From Verrucomicrobiota bacterium (GTDB taxonomy: Bacteria > Verrucomicrobiota > Verrucomicrobiia > Chthoniobacterales > UBA10450): a stretch of 8,444 bases of DNA. The DNA lies in assembly GCA_003217965.1 (NCBI GenBank), contig QHNB01000168.1:1-8444 (forward strand), written 5' to 3'. Both the position numbers and the translations under genes were made by a program. Shown one piece after another: positions 1 to 6,242 of this stretch. Position 1 is the stretch's first letter; each line of letters opens with the position of its first letter. Under the pieces are notes generated by a model. It made no database searches and was not told where the DNA came from. It saw nothing but the letters and a program-made list of their open reading frames with translations.

Positions 1-130
1 AGCCGATAATCGCGCCAATGCCGAGGGCGGTGAGATCGATGGCAGTAAGGGAACGTTTCATCTGACGTTCGGGCGCGCTGGCCTCACGCATCAGTAACTC
101 TGGACTTTTCGTGCGGAATAGGGCGGCCAT
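1..130 (-). CDS. APC-family amino-acid permease, N-terminal fragment
   Basis: Only the first 43 residues are inside the window; the gene continues past the left edge. The ATG at 130 opens a protein beginning MAALFRTKSPELLMREAS, followed by KRSLTAIDLTALGIGAIIG (residues 25-43). A short basic/amphipathic N-tail ending in a K-R-x-L-x-A-x-D-L-T-x-L-G-I-G-A-I-I-G run is typical of the first membrane helix of cationic amino-acid transporter-type APC permeases, where the glycine-rich stretch helps bind the substrate backbone. The expected role is proton- or sodium-coupled uptake or exchange of amino acids at the inner membrane; the substrate cannot be read from this fragment. A second in-frame ATG (residue 24, at 61) is possible, but residues 1-23 match the usual family leader, so the upstream start is preferred. 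No strong Shine-Dalgarno sequence precedes it. It is divergent from the small membrane protein at 280. Confidence 0.85.
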   Translation of the reverse strand, partial: MAALFRTKSPELLMREASAPERQMKRSLTAIDLTALGIGAIIG

Positions 131-210
131 CAGTTCACTAGCTCTGGGATTTTTCGCAAAAAGGCGGGCGGCACGGTGTCATCTCGCAATTGATTCGGTC
201 AACCTCGACG

Positions 211-265
211 TTATGCGCGCCTGCGTTTTTGCCGCGCGACTGCCTGCGTTTTTGGCGCGCGATAA
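211..265. repeat. Inverted repeat enclosing a tandem duplication
   Basis: The 20-mer at 220-239 recurs at 243-262 with one mismatch (position 232 C against 255 G), a 23-bp period; each copy contains CCTGCGTTTTTG followed by CGCGCGA. The same stretch is bounded by an inverted repeat: TTATGCGCGCC (211-221) can pair with GGCGCGCGATAA (254-265) with one bulged G at 261. The result could fold as a long stem with a T-rich loop in the leader of the gene at 280, or act as a DNA-level site between two divergent promoters. The function is unknown; the structure is directly visible. Confidence 0.6.
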
Positions 266-279
266 GCTGTAAAACCCGC

Positions 280-492
280 ATGCCTGATGCGTTTACGGCA
301 AACTGCATTGGCAGCCTGGTCTTCAGCGGGCTCGGTTTCGTCGCGTTTACCTATGGAAAACGCATGCGACATTGGACACCGATGATTTGCGGTCTCATTC
401 TCATGCTGCTTCCCTTGTTCGTCGCGGATCTCGCTCTCCTGCTCACGAGTGCATTGCTTGGGGCCACCGCCATCGTGTTTCGCCATAGTTAA
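280..492 (+). CDS. Small two-helix membrane protein
   Basis: This is a 70-residue protein from ATG 280 to TAA 490-492. It begins MPDAFTANCIGSLVFSGLG and shows two hydrophobic segments, about residues 10-25 and 34-63 (the latter possibly two short helices), separated by a basic loop with YGKRMRHWTP. The pattern (short hydrophobic start, F/Y-G-K/R-R loop, then I-x-G-L-x-L-M-L-x-P) resembles small inner-membrane proteins of unknown role found in many bacteria, some annotated loosely as amino-acid transport proteins. Its divergent position next to an amino-acid permease is suggestive only. The reading frame is open back to a TTG at 190, but that extension crosses the duplicated GC-rich repeat and loses the membrane-protein character, so the ATG at 280 is chosen. 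No clear Shine-Dalgarno sequence is seen. The function is unknown. Confidence 0.65.
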   Translation: MPDAFTANCIGSLVFSGLGFVAFTYGKRMRHWTPMICGLILMLLPLFVADLALLLTSALLGATAIVFRHS

Positions 493-606
493 ATGGGGTT
501 AGCACGCCTGGTTGCACGATCGGCGGCAATCAGTCGAACGCAGTCTCGCCACGGCCAAGTGCGATTCGCCATCGACGCTTCGGATGGAATTTTTTAATTT
601 CAAGCC

Positions 607-1659
607 GTGGATAAGCCATCACGCATTATCGCCGCCGAAGCTGCTGTCGCTGTGGCACTGGAGCCATCTCGCCGACGTTTTTTTTCCAGGCATCGCAAGG
701 CACACCCGCCCCCGCTGCCATACTGCGAAAATTGTGGAGCCGCCATGGCGGGACCGTTCTGCGCCCAATGTGGCCAGCACGCAGTCGATTACCGACGTTC
801 CTTCGGCCGCGTTTTTCTCGATGCGCTTGATTCGTTCTTAAACTGGGACTCGAAATTCTTCGCCACGATTGGTCTTCTCCTCGTCCGGCCTTGGCGCCTT
901 ACGATCGATTTCCTCGCCGGGAAACGCGTTCGCTACGTCAATCCGCTGCGGCTGTACCTGCTAGTCAGTATCATCTTCTTCTTCGGCATACATCTGCTCG
1001 CGCAAAGGACCAATATCCGCGCCGGAATACCTAATCGTGACTTATCACCGGCAGCCAAGGCAAAGCTGGAACAAAACTTGGCGAGATTACCGCCTGAAGC
1101 CCAAGCTGAGGTCCGTGCGGCGATGGCAGACCCTCGCAAAGACAGACCATTTTTTGAAGCCGGCACCAATGGTAACGACAAAAACGCTTCCAGCTTCGAG
1201 AAATGGGTCAACGAGCGCGTTAAAGAAAAGATTGGCGAGAATGGCGTGAATTTGAAGGTCTTCTTCGTCACGCTCGTCAGCAATCTTCCGGCGATGATGC
1301 TCTGTTGTATTCCCCTCTTCGCCTTTGTCCTGAAGCTCCTCTACATTCGGAAGCGCTTCTTATACATAGATCATCTTATTTACGCTTTGCACATTCATGC
1401 TTTCGCCTATCTGGCGATCATGATTGTGGGCTTCTCTTCGTGGGAGCTGGCTCGTGTCGCGCCCAGCGTTCAACCCTTTGCAACCGCCATTCTCGTCATA
1501 GCCGTAATCCTATTGCTCTTATTCTCAATTCGCCGCGTTTACCGCCAAGGCTGGTTCATCAGTCTGCTCAAGTTCGTGTTTGGCGGCTTTATCTACTTTC
1601 TCGTCCTATCGCTCGCCCTCGCCGCTACATTTTTCGCAACGCTCGCCTTACCAACATAA
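607..1659 (+). CDS. DUF3667-type zinc-ribbon membrane protein
   Basis: This is a 350-residue protein. The first 38 residues are basic. A four-cysteine zinc ribbon follows (C40-x2-C43, C52-x2-C55, reading CENCG and FCAQCGQ), and then the F-x-x-x-L-D-x-x-D-S-F-L-N-W-D-S-K-F region leading into a first membrane helix (about 111-132) after the G-K-R-V-R-Y-V-N-P signature at 105-113. This order matches DUF3667. A soluble charged stretch (about 134-215), likely exposed on one face of the membrane, is followed by four more hydrophobic segments near 218-247, 256-279, 289-309 and 317-348, with an H-L-I-Y-A-L-H-I-H-A-F motif at 256-266. The molecular role of the family is not established. The start is GTG at 607: the frame is closed by TAA at 595-597, and the first ATG in frame (745) would cut through the zinc ribbon. 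GTG at 652 is an alternative. It is convergent with alaS, 15 bp apart, with no visible terminator. Confidence 0.8.
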   Translation: MDKPSRIIAAEAAVAVALEPSRRRFFSRHRKAHPPPLPYCENCGAAMAGPFCAQCGQHAVDYRRSFGRVFLDALDSFLNWDSKFFATIGLLLVRPWRLTIDFLAGKRVRYVNPLRLYLLVSIIFFFGIHLLAQRTNIRAGIPNRDLSPAAKAKLEQNLARLPPEAQAEVRAAMADPRKDRPFFEAGTNGNDKNASSFEKWVNERVKEKIGENGVNLKVFFVTLVSNLPAMMLCCIPLFAFVLKLLYIRKRFLYIDHLIYALHIHAFAYLAIMIVGFSSWELARVAPSVQPFATAILVIAVILLLLFSIRRVYRQGWFISLLKFVFGGFIYFLVLSLALAATFFATLALPT

Positions 1660-1674
1660 ACTCGGTGCCTACCA

Positions 1675-4578
1675 TCAATGCGTGATAGCTGCGGCAATCA
1701 ACTCCCGCGCCTTCGCCAGCGCCTCACCTAATTTGCTCGCCTCTTTGCCCGCGCCCCGAGCCGACTCCGGGCGTCCTCCGCCTTTGCCGCCAATGATGGG
1801 CGCGACCTGACGAATGAGATCATTTGCTTGAATCTTCGAGATCCATTCTTTCGGTACCGCTGCGGCCAGATCGACGCGGCCATTTGAGGAGCTGGCCAGA
1901 AAGACTGGCCCGTTAATTCTTACCTTAAGTAGGTCAACCACTGCCTGAAGCAACGCCGTGTCACCATTCGGAATTTCGGCCACACAGAATTTTTTCTCGG
2001 AAAGCGATCTCGCAAGTTCAGTCGCAATTTCAACCGCACGGCGATGTATCTCTGCTTCTGCAGCTTTTGCGTTCTGCTTTTCCCAGTCGTGAACCTCAGC
2101 CTCGAGGTTTTTAAGATGCGTCGCCCGCTCATCGATCGAATGGAGGGCGGCTCCTGGCTTTTCGCTTTTCGCGAATGGCGGCAATGCCGGAAGTCCCGCT
2201 TTCCTGCGTGAGAGCATCTCAAATTTTTCTTGCTGTCGCGCTGCTTCCCCTTCGGCCCATTTCATCACCTCGTCGCCGGCAACCGCTTCAATGCGCCGGA
2301 TGCCAGCCGCAATGGCGGATTCGCTTACGATCTTGAACCACCCGATCTCCCCGGTTCGACGCACGTGAGTCCCGCCGCAAAGTTCCATCGAATAGCCGTC
2401 CAGAGCCTTTGCTTCACCACCGATCTGCACTACCCGAACAAGATCGCCATATTTTTCTCCGAAAAACTGCTGAATATCCGAGCGCTTCTTCGCTTCCGCG
2501 TTCGGAATCTCCGTCCAAGACACTGGAGCGTTTTCCGCGATCCGTTCATTGACCAGCTTCTCGACCGCGCGGAGCTGCTCTTTGGTCAGCGCTGCACTCG
2601 AAAAATCAAAGGTCAACTTGTCTGGCCCGACGTAGCTGCCCTTCTGGGTCGCGTCGGGTGATACAATCTGATGCAGTGCCCAATGCAAAATGTGCGTGAC
2701 GGTATGGTGGCGCTCGATCGCACGGCGGCGACCAACATCAATCGAGACCCGGACTGCTTCGCCGACTTCTGGCGCTCGTCCTTCCACGATTGCAGCGCGA
2801 TGAACGTAAATGTTGTTTCGTGCCTGGGTATCGAGCACGCGAAGCTGACCTATTTCGGTCCGATCATGTCCCGGAACGTGAAGTAGCCCACGGTCGCCGA
2901 CTTGTCCTCCCATCTCGGCGTAAAACGGAGTTTGGTCGAAAACAACATTCAGTTCTCCGGCGTCGTTGCCGGGCAAAACACGTTCCACAACCGCTTCTGC
3001 CTCGACAAAATCGTAACCAAGAAATTTTGTTGGCGCGACGCGGAGATTTTCCATTTCCACGCTGATCGCTTCCTTTTTCTGTGCCTTGCGCCCTCGCTGC
3101 CGCTGCTCATCCATCAGTTTCTCGAATCCCTCAACGTCGATGGCGAAGCCACGCTCGCGAGCCATCAGCTCGGTCAGATCGACCGGGAAGCCGTAGGTAT
3201 CGTACAATTTGAAGACAAACCTTCCCGGCATGATCACCCATCCGCCGAGTGGCGCGATCTTCGGAATATCCGCGGTAAGCACTGACATCATTCGTTCGAA
3301 TTCTTCAATTCCCTGATCAAGCGTTCGACTAAACGCTTCTTCTTCGCGACGAACCGCGTCGGTAATTATTTGCTGTTTTGCCTGTAGCTCGGGAAAGACA
3401 TCTCCCAGCGTGCGGACGACTATCTCGACGAGTTTATAGAAGAACGGTCCCTCAAATCCGAGTGTACGGCCGTAGCGCACAGCGCGGCGAAGAATACGCC
3501 GCAGGACGTAGCCGCGCCCTTCGTTAGATGGCACGATTCCGTCCGCAATTGCGGAACTTAAGGTTCGGATATGATCAGCGATGACGCGGAATGCGATGTC
3601 GATTTTTTCCTGGGTAGCGCGACCGTCCCGGTCGTTCGGCTGCGCGTCTCGCGCAGCTACCGGCTCCGGCAAGACGCCGGAGTCAACTCTCGAGATGGGC
3701 GTGCTACCCGGCAGCGTGCCGCCGTAGTTTTTGCCGCTGAGCTTCTCTAACTCCTTGAAAATCGGTCGAAAAATATCGGTGTCATAGTTCGAGATCGCGC
3801 TGGAAAACTCGGTGAGATTCTTGGTCCCTTGGATGATCGCGGTCACGCGCTCGAAGCCCATTCCGGTATCGACATGACGCTGCGGCAGCGGCGAAAAAGT
3901 GCTGTCGGCATTGGCGTTGAACTGAATGAAAACCAGATTCCAGATCTCGATGCACCGTGGATCCTCCTTATTGACGAGCACGCCCCGGGTATCACCGAGG
4001 GGCGTAAGATCGACGTGTAGCTCTGAGCAGGGACCACAAGGGCCGGTATCACCCATCATCCAGAAATTGTCTTTCTTGTTTCCGTTGACGATGTGAATGG
4101 CGGGATCGAGATCGGCCTCGCGAAACAATCGCGCCCAATGATCGTAGGCCTCCTGGTCGAACTCGCTCGGCTCGTCAGGGTCGGGGTTGTAAACCGTCGC
4201 GTAAAGTCGCTGCGGCGGAAATTTCCAGCGCTCGACGACCAACTCCCAAGCCCATTCGATCGCTTCGCGTTTGAAATAATCGCCAAAACTCCAATTCCCG
4301 AGCATTTCGAAAAAGGTGTGGTGATACGTGTCGAGGCCGACGTCCTCGAGATCGTTATGTTTGCCTCCGGCACGAATACATTTCTGCGTGTCAGCGACCC
4401 GGGGCGGTTTCCACGGCGGCTTGCGTTCGCCCAAAAAGATCGGAACGAACTGATTCATTCCCGCGTTCGTAAAAAGCAGATTTGGAGCATCCGGCAGAAG
4501 CGACGATGACGGTACAATCGTGTGTCCCTTCTCGCCGAAAAAATCGAGAAAGCTCTGGCGGATTTCGCGGCTCGTCAT
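1675..4578 (-). CDS. alaS: Alanyl-tRNA synthetase
   Basis: This enzyme charges tRNA-Ala with alanine in the cytoplasm and hydrolyses misacylated Ser/Gly-tRNA-Ala. It has 967 residues; the family is usually near 870-900. It starts MTSREIRQSFLDFFGEKGH, the standard AlaRS opening. The class II core includes NAGMNQFVPIFLG, HHTFFEMLGNWSFGDYFK and motif 3 (GMGFER, residues 239-244). The tRNA-recognition helices follow (FRVIADHIRTL, then NEGRGYVLRRILRRAVRYG). The editing domain has both zinc-binding motifs, H625-TVT-H629 and C734-GGT-H738, so proofreading should be intact. The C-terminal DHHA1/C-Ala domain carries GGKGGGRPESARGAG from about residue 930. Residues 291-322 are an extra segment encoded by the palindromic element at 3612-3709, between the catalytic core and the recognition helices; it accounts for part of the extra length. 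No Shine-Dalgarno sequence is evident. The hxlR gene lies 25 bp upstream on the same strand, so co-transcription is possible. Confidence 0.97.
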   Translation of the reverse strand: MTSREIRQSFLDFFGEKGHTIVPSSSLLPDAPNLLFTNAGMNQFVPIFLGERKPPWKPPRVADTQKCIRAGGKHNDLEDVGLDTYHHTFFEMLGNWSFGDYFKREAIEWAWELVVERWKFPPQRLYATVYNPDPDEPSEFDQEAYDHWARLFREADLDPAIHIVNGNKKDNFWMMGDTGPCGPCSELHVDLTPLGDTRGVLVNKEDPRCIEIWNLVFIQFNANADSTFSPLPQRHVDTGMGFERVTAIIQGTKNLTEFSSAISNYDTDIFRPIFKELEKLSGKNYGGTLPGSTPISRVDSGVLPEPVAARDAQPNDRDGRATQEKIDIAFRVIADHIRTLSSAIADGIVPSNEGRGYVLRRILRRAVRYGRTLGFEGPFFYKLVEIVVRTLGDVFPELQAKQQIITDAVRREEEAFSRTLDQGIEEFERMMSVLTADIPKIAPLGGWVIMPGRFVFKLYDTYGFPVDLTELMARERGFAIDVEGFEKLMDEQRQRGRKAQKKEAISVEMENLRVAPTKFLGYDFVEAEAVVERVLPGNDAGELNVVFDQTPFYAEMGGQVGDRGLLHVPGHDRTEIGQLRVLDTQARNNIYVHRAAIVEGRAPEVGEAVRVSIDVGRRRAIERHHTVTHILHWALHQIVSPDATQKGSYVGPDKLTFDFSSAALTKEQLRAVEKLVNERIAENAPVSWTEIPNAEAKKRSDIQQFFGEKYGDLVRVVQIGGEAKALDGYSMELCGGTHVRRTGEIGWFKIVSESAIAAGIRRIEAVAGDEVMKWAEGEAARQQEKFEMLSRRKAGLPALPPFAKSEKPGAALHSIDERATHLKNLEAEVHDWEKQNAKAAEAEIHRRAVEIATELARSLSEKKFCVAEIPNGDTALLQAVVDLLKVRINGPVFLASSSNGRVDLAAAVPKEWISKIQANDLIRQVAPIIGGKGGGRPESARGAGKEASKLGEALAKARELIAAAITH
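3612..3709. repeat. Palindromic element inserted in frame within alaS
   Basis: This 98-bp block inside alaS is made almost wholly of inverted repeats. Its ends are GGGTAGC (3612-3618) and GCTACCC (3703-3709); extended to 13 bp they match at 11 positions. Inside are GACCG/CGGTC (3621-3625, 3629-3633), GCTGCGCG/CGCGCAGC (3639-3646, 3650-3657, 3-nt loop), CTCCGGC/GCCGGAG (3664-3670, 3676-3682, 5-nt loop) and the perfect palindrome TCTCGAGA (3688-3695). A second internal GCTACC (3656-3661) can also pair with the left end. It encodes residues 291-322 of AlaRS (GSTPISRVDSG, then VLPEPVAARDAQ, then PNDRDGRAT), a low-hydrophobicity stretch with no counterpart I know in other AlaRS proteins, placed just before the E-K-I-D-I-A-F-R-V-I-A-D-H-I-R helix. 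It looks like a mobile or REP-like palindromic repeat tolerated in a surface loop, by analogy with protein-coding palindromic elements of Rickettsia. No clear target duplication is seen. Confidence 0.65.
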
Positions 4579-4603
4579 GAAAAGATCGTAACGCGACCGG
4601 CGT

Positions 4604-4996
4604 TCACGCGCGCGAGGACGTCGTGATCGCGCGCCGCTCACGCGTGGAAAGCCCGTTGCGCGAGGCAATGGTCGCGCCGCGCCGCTGCATGTGAACACGA
4701 TGCTTCTGGCCCCAATCGCACATCGCTCCAAGCACCGGCTTCAAGGTCCGGCCATGCGCGCTTAAGGAATATTCGACGTGGGGTGGGATCACAGGAAACA
4801 CTTTACGATCGATTATTCCATCGCTCTCCAGTTCACGAAGTTGTTGGGTTAGCATCTTTTGCGTTGCCGCCGGAATGGCGCGACGCAATTCGCTGAACCG
4901 CTTTGCGCCTTCTCGCAGATTAAAAAGGATTACCGGCTTCCATTTGCCGCCGATCACTTGTACAGCCGCGCTCACCGGGCATTCGTCAGGATTCAT
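4604..4996 (-). CDS. HxlR-family winged-helix transcriptional regulator
   Basis: This is a 130-residue DNA-binding protein. Residues 6-97 carry the HxlR (DUF24) fold in order: C6-PVSAAVQVIGGKWKPVIL, then F-N-L-R-E-G-x-x-R-F-S-E-L-R-R-A-I-P, the recognition-helix region ATQKMLTQQLRELESDGI (44-61), the wing (RKVFPVIPPHVEYSLSAHG) and the closing helix ending CDWGQKH. The cysteine near the N-terminus is conserved in the family and in studied members senses oxidants or electrophiles, so a redox-responsive repressor is plausible but unproven. HxlR proteins usually act as dimers on their own or adjacent promoters. The last 27 residues (from about 104) are arginine/serine-rich, go beyond the usual family end and are encoded by a GC-rich inverted repeat, so the native C-terminus may have been extended by readthrough into new sequence. 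It starts at ATG 4996, with no strong Shine-Dalgarno sequence, and is followed by alaS after 25 bp. Confidence 0.9.
   Translation of the reverse strand: MNPDECPVSAAVQVIGGKWKPVILFNLREGAKRFSELRRAIPAATQKMLTQQLRELESDGIIDRKVFPVIPPHVEYSLSAHGRTLKPVLGAMCDWGQKHRVHMQRRGATIASRNGLSTRERRAITTSSRA
4608..4634. repeat. GC-rich inverted repeat in the hxlR tail
   Basis: GCGCGCGA (4608-4615) is the exact reverse complement of TCGCGCGC (4627-4634), separated by 11 nt that contain GACGTC. The block is flanked by a direct repeat TCACGCG (4604-4610 and 4638-4644). It encodes the last residues of HxlR and lies about 30-56 nt upstream of the alaS start, so in RNA it would form a stable hairpin in the hxlR-alaS junction. 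No U-tract follows, so it is not a classical terminator. It may be a repeat remnant, a processing or attenuation site, or chance in GC-rich DNA. Confidence 0.45.
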
Positions 4997-5016
4997 GTTG
5001 GTTTCATTTTGGAGAC

Positions 5017-5051
5017 TAACTAACGAAATAGCGCCTACTTGTCAAAATGAC
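5017..5051 (-). promoter_or_regulatory. Possible hxlR promoter and operator
   Basis: Reading the minus strand, a perfect TTGACA (5045-5040) is followed after 17 nt by TAGTTA (5022-5017), a poor -10 match. The -35 overlaps a small inverted repeat GTCA-AAA-TGAC (5041-5051), and a tandem TTAGTTAGT lies over the -10. Autoregulation by HxlR here would fit the family habit, but only the -35 hexamer and the repeats are seen directly. Confidence 0.3.
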
Positions 5052-5056
5052 CGAAA

Positions 5057-5079
5057 GGATGGCCAACGCCGGGCTATCC
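5057..5079 (-). terminator. Weak hairpin downstream of recA
   Basis: On the minus strand, GGATAGCC and GGCCATCC can pair as an eight-base stem with one mismatch and a 7-nt loop (CGGCGTT), followed only by TTTCGG. It lies about 30 nt after the recA stop and before the hxlR promoter candidate. The short T-run makes it a weak intrinsic terminator at best. Confidence 0.3.
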
Positions 5080-5110
5080 GTGGCGAGGACGAAACTGCTT
5101 CAGACGAAAG

Positions 5111-6145
5111 TTACTTCTGCTCGTCGAGCCTGGCTTTAACGGCGCGTTCGATTTCCTGGTAAAGCTTGGGATCGGCTTTCAACGCGTCCTTGGCCGCATC
5201 ACGTCCTTGGGCAAGCTGTGTCCCCTTGTAGCTGAGCCACGAGCCGCGCTTTTCGATCACCTGTTTTTCGAGGGCGAGGTCGAGTAACGCGCCGGTCGAA
5301 GAGATTCCCTCATTGTACATGATGTCGAACTCGGCTTCGGTGAACGGCGGCGCTACTTTGTTCTTCACGATTTTCACCCGTGTCCGGTTGCCCGTGACGA
5401 CACCATCTGTCTGCTTGATGGCGCCGATCCGACGAATATCGACCCGGACACTCGCGTAAAACTTAAGGGCTTTGCCACCCGGTGTTGTCTCCGGATTGCC
5501 AAACATCACACCGATTTTCTCGCGAATCTGGTTCGTAAAAATGCAACAGGTCCGCGCTTTGGAAATGAGCGCGGTCAGTTTACGCAGGGCCGCGCTCATC
5601 AACCGCGCCTGTGCACCTACGGTCGTGTCTCCGATTTCGCCTTCCAGTTCCGCTTTCGTGACCAGGGCCGCAACCGAATCCAGCACGATCACATCCAGCG
5701 CATTCGAGCGGACCAGCGTCTCGCAAATTCGCAGTGCTTCCTCGCCGGAACTGGGCTGCGAGACAAGCAAATCGTCGAGGTCAACCCCCAGTCTGCGCGC
5801 GTATTGCGGATCGAGCGCGTGCTCGACGTCGATGAATGCAGCCAGACCCCCCCGCCTCTGGGCCTGCGCGATTACGGTGAGCGTGAGCGTCGTTTTCCCG
5901 GACGATTCCGGCCCAAAAACCTCGACCACTCGTCCGCGCGGAAACCCGCCTACACCCAGCGCTCGATCGATCAAGATATTGCCGGTCGGAATGACCTCGA
6001 CGTCTGTGATCTTCTCATCACCCAGCCGCATGATCGCCCCATCGCCGTAGTCTTTTGCGATTTGTTGAATCGCCAGGTCGAGATTCTTGTTTCGGGCGGC
6101 GATTAATTTCTCTTCGCCGGTCTTTTCTTCAGTTTTTGCGGGCAT
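5111..6145 (-). CDS. recA: Recombinase RecA
   Basis: This is an ATP-dependent strand-exchange protein that forms filaments on single-stranded DNA, drives homologous recombination and promotes LexA/UmuD-type self-cleavage where those exist. It has 344 residues, full length for the family. The P-loop is GPESSGKT (78-85), Walker B is VIVLDSVAA (152-160), DNA-binding loop L1 lies around EGEIGDTTVGAQARLMSAALR (168-188) and L2 spans QIREKIGVMFGNPETTPGGK (206-225), followed by ALKFYASVRVDIRRIGAIK. The C-terminal domain (about 270-344) is present, with GSWLSYKGTQLAQGRDAAKD, but the acidic tail of the E. coli protein is short here. All key residues appear intact; a Cys-Cys pair (200-201) sits just before L2. 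The start ATG 6145 gives the normal N-terminus; upstream there is only a weak GAAG. No recX follows; hxlR and alaS do. The hsp20 terminator lies 35 nt upstream of the start. Confidence 0.98.
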   Translation of the reverse strand: MPAKTEEKTGEEKLIAARNKNLDLAIQQIAKDYGDGAIMRLGDEKITDVEVIPTGNILIDRALGVGGFPRGRVVEVFGPESSGKTTLTLTVIAQAQRRGGLAAFIDVEHALDPQYARRLGVDLDDLLVSQPSSGEEALRICETLVRSNALDVIVLDSVAALVTKAELEGEIGDTTVGAQARLMSAALRKLTALISKARTCCIFTNQIREKIGVMFGNPETTPGGKALKFYASVRVDIRRIGAIKQTDGVVTGNRTRVKIVKNKVAPPFTEAEFDIMYNEGISSTGALLDLALEKQVIEKRGSWLSYKGTQLAQGRDAAKDALKADPKLYQEIERAVKARLDEQK

Positions 6146-6180
6146 ACTTCAACTAAGTCCGCGCTTCCGCATTCGCCAAG

Positions 6181-6220
6181 AAAAAACAAAAGGCCGCGCA
6201 ACCGAACGGGCGCGCGGCCT
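6181..6220 (-). terminator. Intrinsic terminator of the hsp20 operon
   Basis: On the minus strand AGGCCGCGC (6220-6212) pairs perfectly with GCGCGGCCT (6199-6191) across a 12-nt loop, and is followed at once by TTTGTTTTTTC (6190-6180). A 9-bp GC-rich stem plus U-tract is a textbook rho-independent terminator. It begins 22 nt after the stop codon of the second hsp20 gene and ends about 35 nt before the recA start. Confidence 0.92.
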
Positions 6221-6242
6221 CTGGAACCCGAGATCCAGATGG

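Noticed and set aside
190..279. TTG-started extension of the small membrane protein
   Set aside because: It runs through the GC-rich duplicated repeat and has no membrane-protein character; the ATG at 280 fits the family better.
512..841. 109-codon plus-strand open frame
   Set aside because: It overlaps the start of the DUF3667 gene in another frame and shows no domain; the zinc ribbon is in the other frame.
4579..4731. Upstream in-frame extension of alaS by 51 residues
   Set aside because: It overlaps hxlR in another frame and has no AlaRS similarity; the ATG at 4578 gives the standard N-terminus.
5472..6050. 192-codon plus-strand open frame
   Set aside because: It lies entirely antisense to recA, whose protein is unmistakable; a shadow of GC-rich codon use.
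6146..6242. SOS (LexA) box upstream of recA
   Set aside because: No CTGT-N8-ACAG or Gram-positive type box seen; the only inverted repeat is the terminator.
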